A stretch of DNA of 64,000 bases. Origin: Methylomonas sp. GTDB taxonomy: Bacteria > Pseudomonadota > Gammaproteobacteria > Methylococcales > Methylomonadaceae. The position numbers and the translations under genes were made by a program. The DNA is taken from NCBI GenBank assembly GCA_002928965.1, contig PERU01000014.1, positions 29,351 to 93,350 of the forward strand, in the 5' to 3' direction. The notes beneath the pieces were generated by a model, which worked only from the letters and a program-made list of their open reading frames with translations, made no database searches and was not told the DNA's origin. Shown piece by piece: positions 26,454-35,800 of this stretch; position 1 is the stretch's first letter, and each line of letters opens with the position of its first letter.

Positions 26454-27839
26454 ATGCGGCTTGATAAATTTATCCTTAAAAATCTCGAAGGTATCCTGCA
26501 AGAGTGGGAAGACTTTGCTGTAGATTACCTTTCGGACGCGGACGGCATGAATAAGCATCAGTTGCGCGATCACCTCCGTGACATGCTAATCACCATTGCC
26601 GCTGATCTGGCTCGTCCTCAGTCCGCCAAAGATCAAAGCCAAAAGGCGAAGGGTCAACAAGCCTCTGATGGTTCCGATACAGCTGCAACAACCCATGGTT
26701 CAGAACGTTTAGCGGCAGGTTTCAGCCTGAATTCCACCGTCTCAGAATTCCGTGCTCTTCGTGCCAGTGTGACCAGACTGTGGATAAAGAAAAATGCCAT
26801 GCAGGTTAATTCCGAAACGGACTTGGGTGATCTGGTCCGCTTCAACGAGGCCATTGATCAGGCTATCACCGAATCAGTGGTCGGTTACTCGACAGAAAAA
26901 GAATATGACTCCCGCATGTACGAGACCATTTTGACGTCTTGTCCCGATCTGATTTTTAGCTTCAATCTTCAGGGCAGATTTGTGTATGCCAATAAACAGC
27001 TGAAGGATTTATTCGGCCTGAGGATGGAACAGATGGCAGGAAAAAATTACTACGATTTGAATTTGCCGATTGCGGCAGAGCTACAGGGACAAATTGAACA
27101 GGTCATCCGTTCCAAAGAGTCCGTCAGCCGGGAAGCGCCCTATACACCAAACGCGGGAAAAATGCTCTGGCACGACTATGTATTTACACCTGTATTCAAC
27201 AAGGCAGGTGACGTAGAGTCAGTGGTCTGCATTGGGCACGACGTGACCGATCGCAGAGCGTCAGAACACAAGAACTGGACTAAGGCCAACTACGATGACT
27301 TAACCGGACTGCCCAATCGAAGCTTTTTTACCAATCGATTGGAAGAATATGTCAAACATTCTCACCGCTCCGGTGCATCGATTGCATTGTTGTTTATCGA
27401 CCTGGATTATTTCAAGGAAATCAATGATCGATTCGGCCATGAGGCTGGGGATAGTTTGTTAAAGCAAACGGCAGCACGTATTCAATCCTGTGTTCGGGAA
27501 AGCGACACCGCAGCGCGTCTGGGGGGCGATGAATTTATCGTGATCCTGAAGAACTTGCAAAACCCGGGTCACGTTGACATCGTCGCAGAAAAAATTCGGC
27601 AACGGTTGGTTGAACCTTTCGACCTTGGCAACCATACCATTCAAATCTCGGCCAGTATTGGCGTTTCGCTTTCTCCGCAGGATACGACCTTTGCCAACGA
27701 ATTGATTAATCATGCGGATTCGGCAATGTATGCCTCGAAAAACAAAGGGCGCAATCAGGTTACCTTTTACACCCGATCAGATACATCGAATGGACTACGT
27801 GTGGACCATAGCGTTGCCGTCAAGACCAACGCCACTTAA
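26454..27839 (+). CDS. Diguanylate cyclase with RsbRD-N-like and PAS domains
   Basis: A 461-aa cytoplasmic protein. Residues 1-145 are helical and resemble the RsbRD_N sensor domain (ILQEWEDFAVDYLSDADGMN, LRDHLRDML, TVSEFRALRASVTRLW), which in other proteins senses stress. A PAS domain (about 158-275) and GGDEF (about 285-445) follow, with intact GGDEF at 357-361 and NYDDLTGLPNR. Unlike the other two c-di-GMP proteins in the window it has no EAL, so it should only synthesise c-di-GMP. Its terminator overlaps the stop codon. Confidence 0.92.
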   Translation: MRLDKFILKNLEGILQEWEDFAVDYLSDADGMNKHQLRDHLRDMLITIAADLARPQSAKDQSQKAKGQQASDGSDTAATTHGSERLAAGFSLNSTVSEFRALRASVTRLWIKKNAMQVNSETDLGDLVRFNEAIDQAITESVVGYSTEKEYDSRMYETILTSCPDLIFSFNLQGRFVYANKQLKDLFGLRMEQMAGKNYYDLNLPIAAELQGQIEQVIRSKESVSREAPYTPNAGKMLWHDYVFTPVFNKAGDVESVVCIGHDVTDRRASEHKNWTKANYDDLTGLPNRSFFTNRLEEYVKHSHRSGASIALLFIDLDYFKEINDRFGHEAGDSLLKQTAARIQSCVRESDTAARLGGDEFIVILKNLQNPGHVDIVAEKIRQRLVEPFDLGNHTIQISASIGVSLSPQDTTFANELINHADSAMYASKNKGRNQVTFYTRSDTSNGLRVDHSVAVKTNAT

Positions 27840-27866
27840 ATGGTAACGGCCTAACGTGGCGTTTTT
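27828..27866 (+). terminator. Intrinsic terminator of the diguanylate cyclase gene
   Basis: AACGCCAC (27828-27835, inside the last codons) pairs with GTGGCGTT (27856-27863), followed by TTTTT. The loop is 20 bases. Confidence 0.7.
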
Positions 27867-28022
27867 CATGGCTTATCCGGGTTATAAAGATCAATCAGCC
27901 AAGTCAAAAACCAGCATCTCGGCATACCCTCTGTGGCACAAGTGGATTGCCGAGATCCAGAAGCCATGGATGGCGAGCGCCGGGTTTGTGGTCTGGATTC
28001 GCTTCGCGGCCTGCGGTTAGCG

Positions 28023-28595
28023 TCACCATACCTCACGCCTGGTAATGCGCACAATTTCCTGAGCGATATGTTCCGGTGACAGGATAAAATCGATGCACCC
28101 ACTTGCAATCGCTGTTTCCGGCATGTCCGGCTGACTGGCGGTATCAAGCTTCTGAGCAATGGTAATACCGCCGACCTCTTTAATGCCGCAAAGCGCCTCA
28201 GCGCCATCACCATCAAAGCCGGAGACAATCACAGCAATCAGCTGACCGCCCCAGTGCTTGGTCAATGAGCGGAGAAAGACCGTGATGACATCCGGCCAGC
28301 CACGCGGCTTCGAGATTGGCTTCAAGCGAAACTGCCCACCGGTGATATGCAAATCCCGATTGGCTGGAATGATGTATACCCGATTGGGTTCAATCAGCAA
28401 GCTTTCCGTGATCAGTTCAACCGGCATGCGGGTGTAGCTCGGCAGCACTTCATGCAGCAGGGTCGGCATCTTGGTGATGTGATTGACAATCACAATAGCT
28501 GCACCTAGATCAACCGGTAGATTTTTTAATAACCGAATGTAAGCGTCTAGCCCGCCCGCCGAACCGCCCACACAGACGACAGGAAAATCGTTCAC
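28023..28595 (-). CDS. Stand-alone CheB-type methylesterase
   Basis: A 190-aa single-domain protein with the CheB catalytic core: Ser12 in GGSAGGLDAY, His39 in VNHITKMP and the Asp in SGFDGDGAEAL. It lacks the receiver domain of chemotaxis CheB, so activity is not controlled by direct phosphorylation within the protein. Start is GTG 28595 with GGAAAGG eight bases upstream. No che operon or MCP gene is in the window; together with the CheB-CheR protein at 20555 it suggests methyl-ester signalling outside flagellar chemotaxis (inference). Confidence 0.9.
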   Translation of the reverse strand: MNDFPVVCVGGSAGGLDAYIRLLKNLPVDLGAAIVIVNHITKMPTLLHEVLPSYTRMPVELITESLLIEPNRVYIIPANRDLHITGGQFRLKPISKPRGWPDVITVFLRSLTKHWGGQLIAVIVSGFDGDGAEALCGIKEVGGITIAQKLDTASQPDMPETAIASGCIDFILSPEHIAQEIVRITRREVW

Positions 28596-28739
28596 TGAAG
28601 CACCTTTCCATTCAGTCCAATGCGGTCTTTCAGCCCAGAGCTGGTTGTTAAATGAATAGCTGCGAATATCTCGAGTTTCATGCGCGCCTCTTTAAATTTC
28701 AGTAAACCGGCATCCTATACCCAGCCAATCATCACAACC

Positions 28740-28798
28740 GTTCGCCAGGGAACATTAGCCTGTTTTAGCCTATGCCCATGATATGTTCGTCGTCGTAC
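28740..28798 (+). promoter_or_regulatory. Operator-like sites upstream of DUF883 gene
   Basis: GTTCGCCAGGGAAC (28740-28753) matches GTTCG-N4-CGAAC except for one base. A second imperfect version, GTTCGTCGTCGTAC (28785-28798), is followed by AGACCGACA as at the other sites. They lie 75-133 bases upstream of the DUF883 start. Confidence 0.45.
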
Positions 28799-28872
28799 AG
28801 ACCGACATTGACACGTGGATGTATAGTCAAACCTAAACCGGAAAACCACCGGCAAACAACCAGGAAATGATT

Positions 28873-29106
28873 ATGGACACCTTAGATAAAGCATCTCACT
28901 ACGCACACGACACCTTCGACAAGATTGCCCAGGCGGCGAACCAGACAGCAGAAACGCTGGGAGAAAAAAGCGAAGAGCTACTGAATGCCGAGCGAAAGTT
29001 GATGAAGAGCACTCGCCATGTTGTTCGCGACAATCCCATCACTGCATTGGGTATCGCGGCCACTGCCGGTTTTCTGCTAAGCCGCTTGCTGACTCACGGT
29101 CGTTAA
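28873..29106 (+). CDS. DUF883 (ElaB/YqjD-like) protein, second copy
   Basis: A 77-aa protein: soluble amphipathic helices (LDKASHYAHDTFDKIAQAAN, LGEKSEELLNAERKLM) and the membrane-anchor signature VRDNPITALGIAATAGFLL. It is the paralogue of 17194-17424. Of two close ATG codons (28867 and 28873) the second is eight bases from AGGA and aligns with the paralogue. Unlike that copy it is a single gene. Likely an inner-membrane stress protein. Confidence 0.88.
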   Translation: MDTLDKASHYAHDTFDKIAQAANQTAETLGEKSEELLNAERKLMKSTRHVVRDNPITALGIAATAGFLLSRLLTHGR

Positions 29107-29107
29107 G

Positions 29108-29254
29108 GATTTCGCTACAAATAACGTCCCCCTTTGAAAAAGGGGGATCGAGGGGGATTTATTAAAAAATCTCCCCAACCCCTCTTTATCAAAGAGGGGA
29201 GCAAGAATCGTGTGATTCGGAATAAGCAGAATTCCGGGAAGTTATTTATGACCA
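29108..29254. mobile_element. MITE-like repeat family B, copy 2
   Basis: Starts GATTTCGCTACAAATAACGT and ends GGGAAGTTATTTATGACC, imperfect inverted ends around 120 bases with CCCCCTTTGAAAAAGGGGGA and CCCCTCTTTATCAAAGAGGGG hairpins. It is the uninterrupted form of the repeat at 20225-20476 and close to 31361-31507. Confidence 0.75.
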
Positions 29255-29327
29255 TATCCTAAATCGACAAACGCCGTCAGGTCGGCTTGCTCCAATAATC
29301 TTAAAACAGTCTGATATTGTTGTTATG

Positions 29328-29357
29328 ACACACCCGCGTTCCTGCATGCGGGTGTGT
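29328..29357 (-). terminator. Possible hairpin terminator of the 25-aa peptide gene
   Basis: ACACACCCGC and GCGGGTGTGT form a perfect ten-base stem 8 bases after the minus-strand stop codon at 29365. No clear T run follows, so termination is only suggested. Confidence 0.45.
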
Positions 29358-29364
29358 TGATGAA

Positions 29365-29442
29365 TCAAATGTGAGTCAACAATGCAATCAAAATGATGAT
29401 TGGAATTGGGATGCCCAGTAATAACAATAGCAGTGAGCGCAT
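29365..29442 (-). CDS. 25-residue single-span membrane peptide
   Basis: The peptide MRSLLLLLLGIPIPIIILIA plus LLTHI is almost wholly hydrophobic, with one transmembrane span. The ATG is preceded by AGGAGGTAAATC, an excellent ribosome site, and the next gene upstream (30453) uses nearly the same leader, AGGAGGTAATC. These support real translation despite the tiny size. Similar short peptides with the LLGIPIPIIIL pattern occur near stress genes in other proteobacteria (from memory, not searched). It lies 49 bases downstream of the membrane protein at 29491-30453, probably in its operon. Confidence 0.7.
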   Translation of the reverse strand: MRSLLLLLLGIPIPIIILIALLTHI

Positions 29443-29490
29443 GATTTACCTCCTAATGCGGAATGATGTAAGGCTTGATCAGACTAGCCA

Positions 29491-30453
29491 TTAGCTGAAA
29501 GCAGCACTTTCGGCAGGCAACACCCTGTCACGCTGTTTTCCACCCAATGTAGCCGACAGACTCGCCACAAAAGCGCCTAACAATAACGCTACAACCGTCC
29601 ATAGCGTTGAATATGCCGTTGTCTTGCGTGTTTGATTGACCAGTTGTTTAGCTTGTTGCGCTGCCTGTATGTTTTCGATATGCGCCTTATCAAACACACC
29701 CGCAACCCGCTTTTCAGCGTCTGCTGTGGCAAGGCCAGTCTGTCTGGTAATCATTTGCGCCAGATAGCGTTGATCTTCCGCTGGCAAGCCATTCGCGCGT
29801 AAACCGCTGGCAAAGATTCGACTCGCTTCCAGCCATACCAGACTGTAGTCCTGCTCGATCGTCAGCGTAGGCAATTCATCAAACCGAAAAAGAGAATCGA
29901 TCCAATAGCCTAGCCTGTCATCGCTACCTCCTGGATGCCCTGCGGAAATCGTCGGTATTGCAGGTGCAATAGAACTGGGCGAACCCAATCGGTCAGTTGT
30001 CTGTTGGCCGATCACATCCGATGCCGATGTGGTGTTGGTTGAGACACCGATGGACACAATATTGCCGACCACAGAACCTAATAACGCAGCCGTTAGCAGC
30101 GATGCCACGGCCCACGCCAGCAAGCCATGGGCCGTATCACGAAAGTAGACCTCATCGCTATGCACACCGACCCATCGAATCCGAAGTCGGCCTGACAAAT
30201 AACCACCCATACCGGACGCGGCAATATGCGTGAAGGTAAGCCAAACAATGGATGAGATGCCTACCGTAGTTGTAGTAATCCCCTGATAAGACCAAGGTGA
30301 AATCGCCGATAACCCCAATCCGACCCCTAAGATCAGCAAGAGTAAAGACAGTGCAGCGGCCGCAGCGGCGCCGGCAAAAATCGAGCCCCACGATACCCCG
30401 GATGTCTTACAGTCCGACGTGACGTCCAAAACGGTTTGTGCTGTTGTTGCCAT
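29491..30453 (-). CDS. Polytopic membrane protein of unknown function
   Basis: A 320-aa protein with hydrophobic segments at about residues 20-55 (WGSIFAGAAAAAALSLLLLI), 65-95, 125-155 (LLAWAVASLLTAALLGSVVG) and near the C-terminus (TLWTVVALLLGAFVASLSA). Between the third and last segments is a soluble region of about 130 residues. The frame is open upstream to 30609, but ATG 30453 follows AGGAGGTAATC and avoids a long overlap with the PRC gene. It lies between a PRC-barrel gene and the 25-aa peptide gene, all in one direction. No enzymatic motif is seen. Confidence 0.82.
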   Translation of the reverse strand: MATTAQTVLDVTSDCKTSGVSWGSIFAGAAAAAALSLLLLILGVGLGLSAISPWSYQGITTTTVGISSIVWLTFTHIAASGMGGYLSGRLRIRWVGVHSDEVYFRDTAHGLLAWAVASLLTAALLGSVVGNIVSIGVSTNTTSASDVIGQQTTDRLGSPSSIAPAIPTISAGHPGGSDDRLGYWIDSLFRFDELPTLTIEQDYSLVWLEASRIFASGLRANGLPAEDQRYLAQMITRQTGLATADAEKRVAGVFDKAHIENIQAAQQAKQLVNQTRKTTAYSTLWTVVALLLGAFVASLSATLGGKQRDRVLPAESAAFS

Positions 30454-30484
30454 GATTACCTCCTGATTACAAATTGACGATGAC

Positions 30485-30853
30485 CTATTCCCAATAAGGA
30501 GAGCGCTGGTAGTATTTGTAGACATCGCGATTCCATTGTTCATTGTCCATCGAAGGCCAATGATCCGCATCAAAGCCAGGTGCTTTTTCCAATCGTTCCT
30601 TGGATACATCTAGGACATAGTGATTTTTCGACAAGTTGTACTCAAAGGCGCTAAACGGAATGGCAAATAGCTTTTCGCCGAGGCCTAGAAAACCGCCGAA
30701 GGATACGACAGCATAGGCGACTCTCCCGGTTCCGGGGTCGATAACCACCTCTTTGATGTCACCAAGGCTATCCCCTTTGGGGTTGGCCACAGAGGTGCCG
30801 ATGATGCTCGAGGCTTTCACGGGCGAGTTTGAAAATTGATGTTGATGACTCAT
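30485..30853 (-). CDS. PRC-barrel domain protein (cytoplasmic form)
   Basis: A 122-aa protein with no signal peptide: a short polar N-terminus, the PRC-barrel (GTSVANPKGDSLGDIKEVVI, VAYAVVSFGGFLGLGEKLFA) and the tail PGFDADHWPSM. It is the third PRC paralogue of the window, but unlike the other two it should remain in the cytoplasm. CCGGAG lies before the ATG. Probably cotranscribed with the membrane protein 31 bases downstream. Confidence 0.9.
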   Translation of the reverse strand: MSHQHQFSNSPVKASSIIGTSVANPKGDSLGDIKEVVIDPGTGRVAYAVVSFGGFLGLGEKLFAIPFSAFEYNLSKNHYVLDVSKERLEKAPGFDADHWPSMDNEQWNRDVYKYYQRSPYWE

Positions 30854-31360
30854 ATGAATTCTCCGGTTGGGTTGATTGAAATCAGTAATTCAGCAGTATC
30901 GCGGCTCGGTTTTGAAAAGAATTTCCGAATCAGCCTGCAAAAATTACTGTCATCAGCTTAGGTGGAAGAGGGCGGCAATACGGTACGGTAACGCACACAA
31001 CCCCAGGATATGGCTACAAATATCTTGCCTGTAGCATCGCTCCCACAATGACTTTCATCGTCATCTTCCAACAATCTGAGTTTGGGCAGCCAAACAATTC
31101 CTCTTCAATGTGTGGCACCACACCGACTCTGAGACGATTTTCCTGGACACTCGATTGCAGCCTAATGGTTTTAAACAGCCTGTTTGAACGCAAACCTAAC
31201 TCAATAAACAGACTGACATGCAACCCGCGATGACGTGGCGACTTTGCGGGGGCCGGTTAAAAATGAAGCCGTAAACATTAAACGGCAAGCTATCACCAAG
31301 CCAACAGCTGGTGTGATGCAGGTAAATACGGATCTTGAAAATAAAGCGCCGTTAAGGCTC
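30854..31360. other. Gene-free stretch
   Basis: Divergent intergenic region between the PRC-barrel gene and the repeat before the stress-protein gene. I find no supported gene, and no GTTCG-N4-CGAAC site. Confidence 0.5.
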
Positions 31361-31507
31361 AGGATTTCGCCAAAAGTAACGTCCCCCCCTTTGAAAAAGG
31401 TGGATTGAGAGGATTTATTTGAAGCATCTCCACTAGCCTTTTTCAAAGAGGGGCGAGAAAACCGTGCTTTGGCAAGACCAGAATGTCTGCAAGTTATCTG
31501 TAACCAA
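31361..31507. mobile_element. MITE-like repeat family B, copy 3
   Basis: Runs from AGGATTTCGCCAAAAGTAAC to TGCAAGTTATCTGTAACC. It carries the same CCCTTTGAAAAAGG and CTTTTTCAAAGAGGGGCGAG hairpins as the other two copies. It ends 16 bases before the start of the stress-protein gene, so it may carry part of that gene's leader or promoter. Confidence 0.72.
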
Positions 31508-31523
31508 ATTTTAGGAGAACGAC

Positions 31524-32039
31524 ATGAGTAAAGCAGTTTTTTGTATCGCCCAAAACACCGATCAGGCAGAAAGCATTGTTAATCAGCTGAATGCAGCGGG
31601 TTTTTCGCACAGTGATATTTCCGTTTTGTTTCCCGACAAATCCTCTACCCAGGATTTTGCGTATGAAAAGCATACCAAATCTCCGGAAGGGGCCGCCGTT
31701 GGAGGAACAGTGGGGTTCGGCACAGGCGGTGTGTTCGGTTTGTTAGCCGGAATTGGTGCTTTGGCCATTCCCGGCGTGGGTCCCTTTATCGCCGCAGGAC
31801 CCATTATGGGGGCCTTGAGCGGGGCAGCATTGGGCGCTGCCGCTGGAAGTTTGACGGGGGCCTTAATCGGACTGGGTATTCCGGAGTATGAGGCCAAACG
31901 CTATGAAGGCAAAATCAAGGGAGGCAATGCTTTGATTTCTGTCCATACGACCAGCAGCGAAGCGGTTGATGAGGCGAAAAATATCTTTGAGGAGGCTCAT
32001 GCCGAGGATATTGCCTCGACTGAAGAAGCGACAGTATAA
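31524..32039 (+). CDS. General-stress-type protein with glycine-rich membrane hairpin
   Basis: A 171-aa protein. An N-terminal alpha-beta part (VFCIAQNTDQAESIVNQLNA, DISVLFPD) resembles the heat-induced/general-stress 17M-like fold. A long Gly/Ala-rich hydrophobic hairpin follows (GGVFGLLAGIGALAIPGVGP, GALSGAALGAAAGSLTGALI) and then a soluble C-terminal ferredoxin-like part (GNALISVHTTSSEAVDEAKN). Such proteins are common in stress clusters and lack a known activity. TAGGAGAACGAC precedes the ATG. The next gene begins 54 bases on. Confidence 0.82.
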   Translation: MSKAVFCIAQNTDQAESIVNQLNAAGFSHSDISVLFPDKSSTQDFAYEKHTKSPEGAAVGGTVGFGTGGVFGLLAGIGALAIPGVGPFIAAGPIMGALSGAALGAAAGSLTGALIGLGIPEYEAKRYEGKIKGGNALISVHTTSSEAVDEAKNIFEEAHAEDIASTEEATV

Positions 32040-32093
32040 GCTTGATGCTGCGATTGCATGTCATCAAAAAAATAATCACCTAGGAGCTTTATT

Positions 32094-32537
32094 ATGCACA
32101 ACATAGACACACTCAACACATTTCTGAAAGACGAATTGGCTGCAACAGAAACTTATCAACAGGCGCAGGACAAACTCCGAGAAGATGTCGGACTGGGCGA
32201 GGCGGAAGATCTTAGGCCTATTTATGAAGATCATAAAGAGGCCGTTTCCAGTCTGCAGGCGCTCATCAGCCGACTGGGAGGAACCCCTTGCGAGGATTCA
32301 GGCGCCTGGGGCACTTGGGCGAAAATAATCCAGGGAAGCGCAAATCTGCTGGGTAAAGATACGGCACTAAAATCGTTACAGAGCGGAGAAAAAAGTGGCG
32401 CAGACGCTTATCAGGAAGCTTTGCAGGAGAATGAACTGTCTTCAGAAATCCGCTCTTTGATTGAAACCAAGTTGCTGCCTGCTCAACAAGCGCATATTCG
32501 AGTCTTGGATAGGCTGTTGGCTGTCGAAGCTGAATAG
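32094..32537 (+). CDS. Ferritin-like four-helix protein (DUF2383/PA2169 type)
   Basis: A 147-aa helical protein whose sequence fits the DUF2383/PA2169 family: LNTFLKDELAATETYQQAQD, IYEDHKEAVSSLQALISRLG and LLPAQQAHIRVLDRLL. The Glu and His residues on these helices are placed like metal ligands of ferritin-like bundles, but metal binding is an inference. CTAGGAGC precedes the ATG. With the upstream stress protein it closes the stress island. Confidence 0.85.
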   Translation: MHNIDTLNTFLKDELAATETYQQAQDKLREDVGLGEAEDLRPIYEDHKEAVSSLQALISRLGGTPCEDSGAWGTWAKIIQGSANLLGKDTALKSLQSGEKSGADAYQEALQENELSSEIRSLIETKLLPAQQAHIRVLDRLLAVEAE

Positions 32538-32575
32538 TTTTTCATCCTGACAGTTATGAAAGCGCTGCATCACCC

Positions 32576-32669
32576 CAGCCAATGAATGTTGGGGGGAGCG
32601 ACGCGAGAAGCGATTCGATGGCTTTCGGTTCGCGACTCGCGTCGCCTCCACGATGACACTCAGAGTAAT
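32576..32669 (+). repeat. Dispersed repeat (family D), copy 2
   Basis: The stretch from CCAGCCAATGAATGTTG to GATGACACTCAGAGTAA matches 6659-6749, including GCTTTCGGTTCGCGACTCGC. It lies between the ferritin-like gene and the ATPase fusion gene. Confidence 0.6.
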
Positions 32670-32826
32670 GCTCATGAAAGCTCGGCATCACCGCCGCAAA
32701 TGAAGCCTCGCTTATTTCCAGTACCAGCCTGTAAGGCATGTTGCCAGTGGCGTATCAGAGTAAGTCCGCAGCGTTTAAATGACGTCAGCGTCAGCTCACA
32801 TTGATTCGCGTCGGCTTCATCCAACC

Positions 32827-35800
32827 ATGACCCAAAACACCAGGATTCCGCCAGCCCTGGCTGAACAACCCCAAAAGCAACCTGCTTGGCACAGTCTCTC
32901 CGCCGAGGATGCGTTGACACAACTCGCTTCCACAGCAGCAGGACTGACCACACAAGAAGCAGCCATTCGACTTGACGCCAACGGCCCCAATGCGCTGAAG
33001 GAAGGCAAGCGCATCAGTCCACTACGAATTTTCCTCGACCAGTTCAAGAGCCTGATCATCTGGATTCTGATTGTGGCGGGTGTTGTCTCCGGCCTGTTGG
33101 GCGAAATGCTGGATGCCAGCGCCATCCTCGCTATTGTCATCCTCAACGCTGTCATTGGTTTTTACCAGGAATTCAACGCGGAAAAATCCATCTCGGCGCT
33201 GAAGAAAATGACCGCACCCCAAGCCAAGGTATGGCGCGATGGAAACGTTCTATCGATTGCAGCCTCGGGTATCGTTACTGGCGACATTCTGGCACTGGAA
33301 GCCGGTGACCTGATCGCCGCCGATGCCCGGCTGTTGCAAGCCGCCTCGCTCAAATGCATAGAAGCAGCGCTGACCGGTGAATCGGTGGCAGTCATGAAGC
33401 AGCCAGAAACCTTAGCGCAAGCTGAGGTCCCGCTGGCCGATCGAGAGAATATGGTGTTTATGGGCACCAGTGTTGCCACCGGGACCGGACTAGCCGTGGT
33501 TGTCGCCACAGCAATGCAGACCGAGTTGGGCCGTATCGCCGGTTTGATTGCCAAAGCGGGTGAGGAGGAACAGACCCCGCTGGAGAAAAAGCTTGAGTCT
33601 TTCGGACAGATACTGGTCTGGACCGCATTGGGTGTGGTCGCATTATTGTTCGGTTTGGGCGTGCTGCGCGGCACGGACTGGTTCGAGTTATTCATGACCT
33701 CGGTGAGTCTCGCCGTGGCCGCCGTGCCTGAAGGGCTGCCGGCCGTGGTCACGGTGGCGTTGTCGCTTGGGGTAGTGCGCATGTCCCGCCGTCATGCCCT
33801 GATGCGCAGACTGTCAGCCGTCGAGACCCTGGGTTCGACTAACGTTATCTGCACCGACAAGACCGGCACCTTGACCGTCGGCCAAATGACCGTGCGCGCA
33901 CTTTTCGTGGCTGGGCAGCATTATGCGGTCAGCGGCGAAGGTTACGGACCGGAAGGCGAAGTGCTGATCGAGGGCAAGCCGATCGATGACGAACATGCAC
34001 CGGCATTGCTGGAATTGGCGACCGTGATGCTCGCTTGCAATAACGCCCACCTATCCCAAGAAAAGGAGACCTGGACAGTAATTGGCGACCCCACTGAAGG
34101 GGCATTATTGGTGGGCGGTACCAAAGCGGGCGGTGACCCGGAACGCATCGAGCGCGAGATGCCCAAACAGCATGAAATTCCGTTCGATTCCGATCGTAAA
34201 CTCAGCACGGTTATCCGCAGGTTGCCGGATGGCCAATGGCGCGCCTTCATCAATGGCGCGCCGGATGTGTTATTGCAGCGCTGCACCCACCTTTACACCA
34301 AGGCCGGTGTGCGGCCCTTGACGGATGAGGATCGTCAGACCATTCTGGCGCAAAATACCGCGATGGCCCAACAAGCCCTGCGCGTACTCAGTTCGGCCTA
34401 TCGCGACCTGGACGGTACCGCCAATGCCGACATCACGGCAGACGCCGTGGAGCGCGATCTGGTGTTCGTGGGGTTGTCGGGCATGGTTGATCCCCCGCGT
34501 CAAGAAGCCAAGCAGGCCATCGCCAAATGTCACGCCGCGGGCATCCGCGTGGTGATGATTACCGGCGACCATCCGCACACCGCGACAGCCATTGCTCGGG
34601 AACTCGGCATTGCTGCCGGTGATGACACAGCTATCGCCGGTATCGAATTGGACCAGTTGTCCGATGACGAACTCCGGCAACGTGTACCTCAAATCGCCGT
34701 GTACGCCCGCGTCACCGCCGAGCACAAATTACGCATCATTCGTGCGTGGAAAGCCAATGATGCGGTGGTGGCGATGACCGGTGACGGGGTCAACGATGCG
34801 CCGGCCATCAAGGGTGCCGACATCGGTATCGCTATGGGTATAGCCGGTACGGAAGTCACCAAACAGGCGGCGGACATGATCATCACGGACGACAATTTCG
34901 CGTCCATCGTCGCTGCTGTCGAAGAGGGGCGCGGTATTTACGACAATATCCGCAAGACCTTGCAATACTTGTTGGCGGGCAACAGCGGCGAATTGTTGCT
35001 GATGACTGTTTGCGTGGCCGTGGGCCTACCGACGCCGTTGTTGCCGATACATCTGTTGTGGATCAATCTGGTCACCGACGGCTTGCCCGCACTCTGTTTG
35101 GCCACCGATCCCATCGATCCCGAGGTGATGCAGCGCCAACCGCGTCCACGCTCCGAGCGTATCACCACACCCAACTTTCTCCGCACCATGGGTTTCACCG
35201 GCTTACTTACGGCAAGTGTGGCATTCGCGGTTTACGTCTATCTCCTGAAAACCGAAACCACGGAAATCGCACGCACCTATGCTTTTGCCGCGCTGGTGTT
35301 CGCCGAACTATTGCGAGCCTTCGGTGCCCGAAGCGAAACCAAGCCGGTCTGGCGCATCTCGCTGTTCACGAATCTCAACCTGTTGCTGGTGGTTAGCGTT
35401 TCGTTCGGTTTGCAAGTATGGAGTCAGCATAACCAGATGCTGGGGCGCTTCCTGAAAACCTCAGCCGTGCCGTTCGAAGATTGTGTGCTGCTGGTTGCGT
35501 TGGGGGCTATTCCGTTGCTGGTAATGGAGGTGGTGAAGCTGGTACGGCAGGCTCAACTGCCGATCAAGGCCACGCCGAACATAGCTAACCCGCAGTTCAG
35601 TCTGAGCAGCAGTCGAGGTTGGCGCCTAGCCAGCCTAGCCGTGAATAATTTTTCTAAGATCAACGGGGCTCAGTCGGCGGCGGCGTTTGCCCACTATGCA
35701 TTCTTCTCGCTGTTTCCTTTAATCGTTCTCATCGTCACCCTGGCTTCGGCGTTTATCGACCGAGAGCAGGCCGGCGAAGTGGTGATTGCCTTCATTGAAA

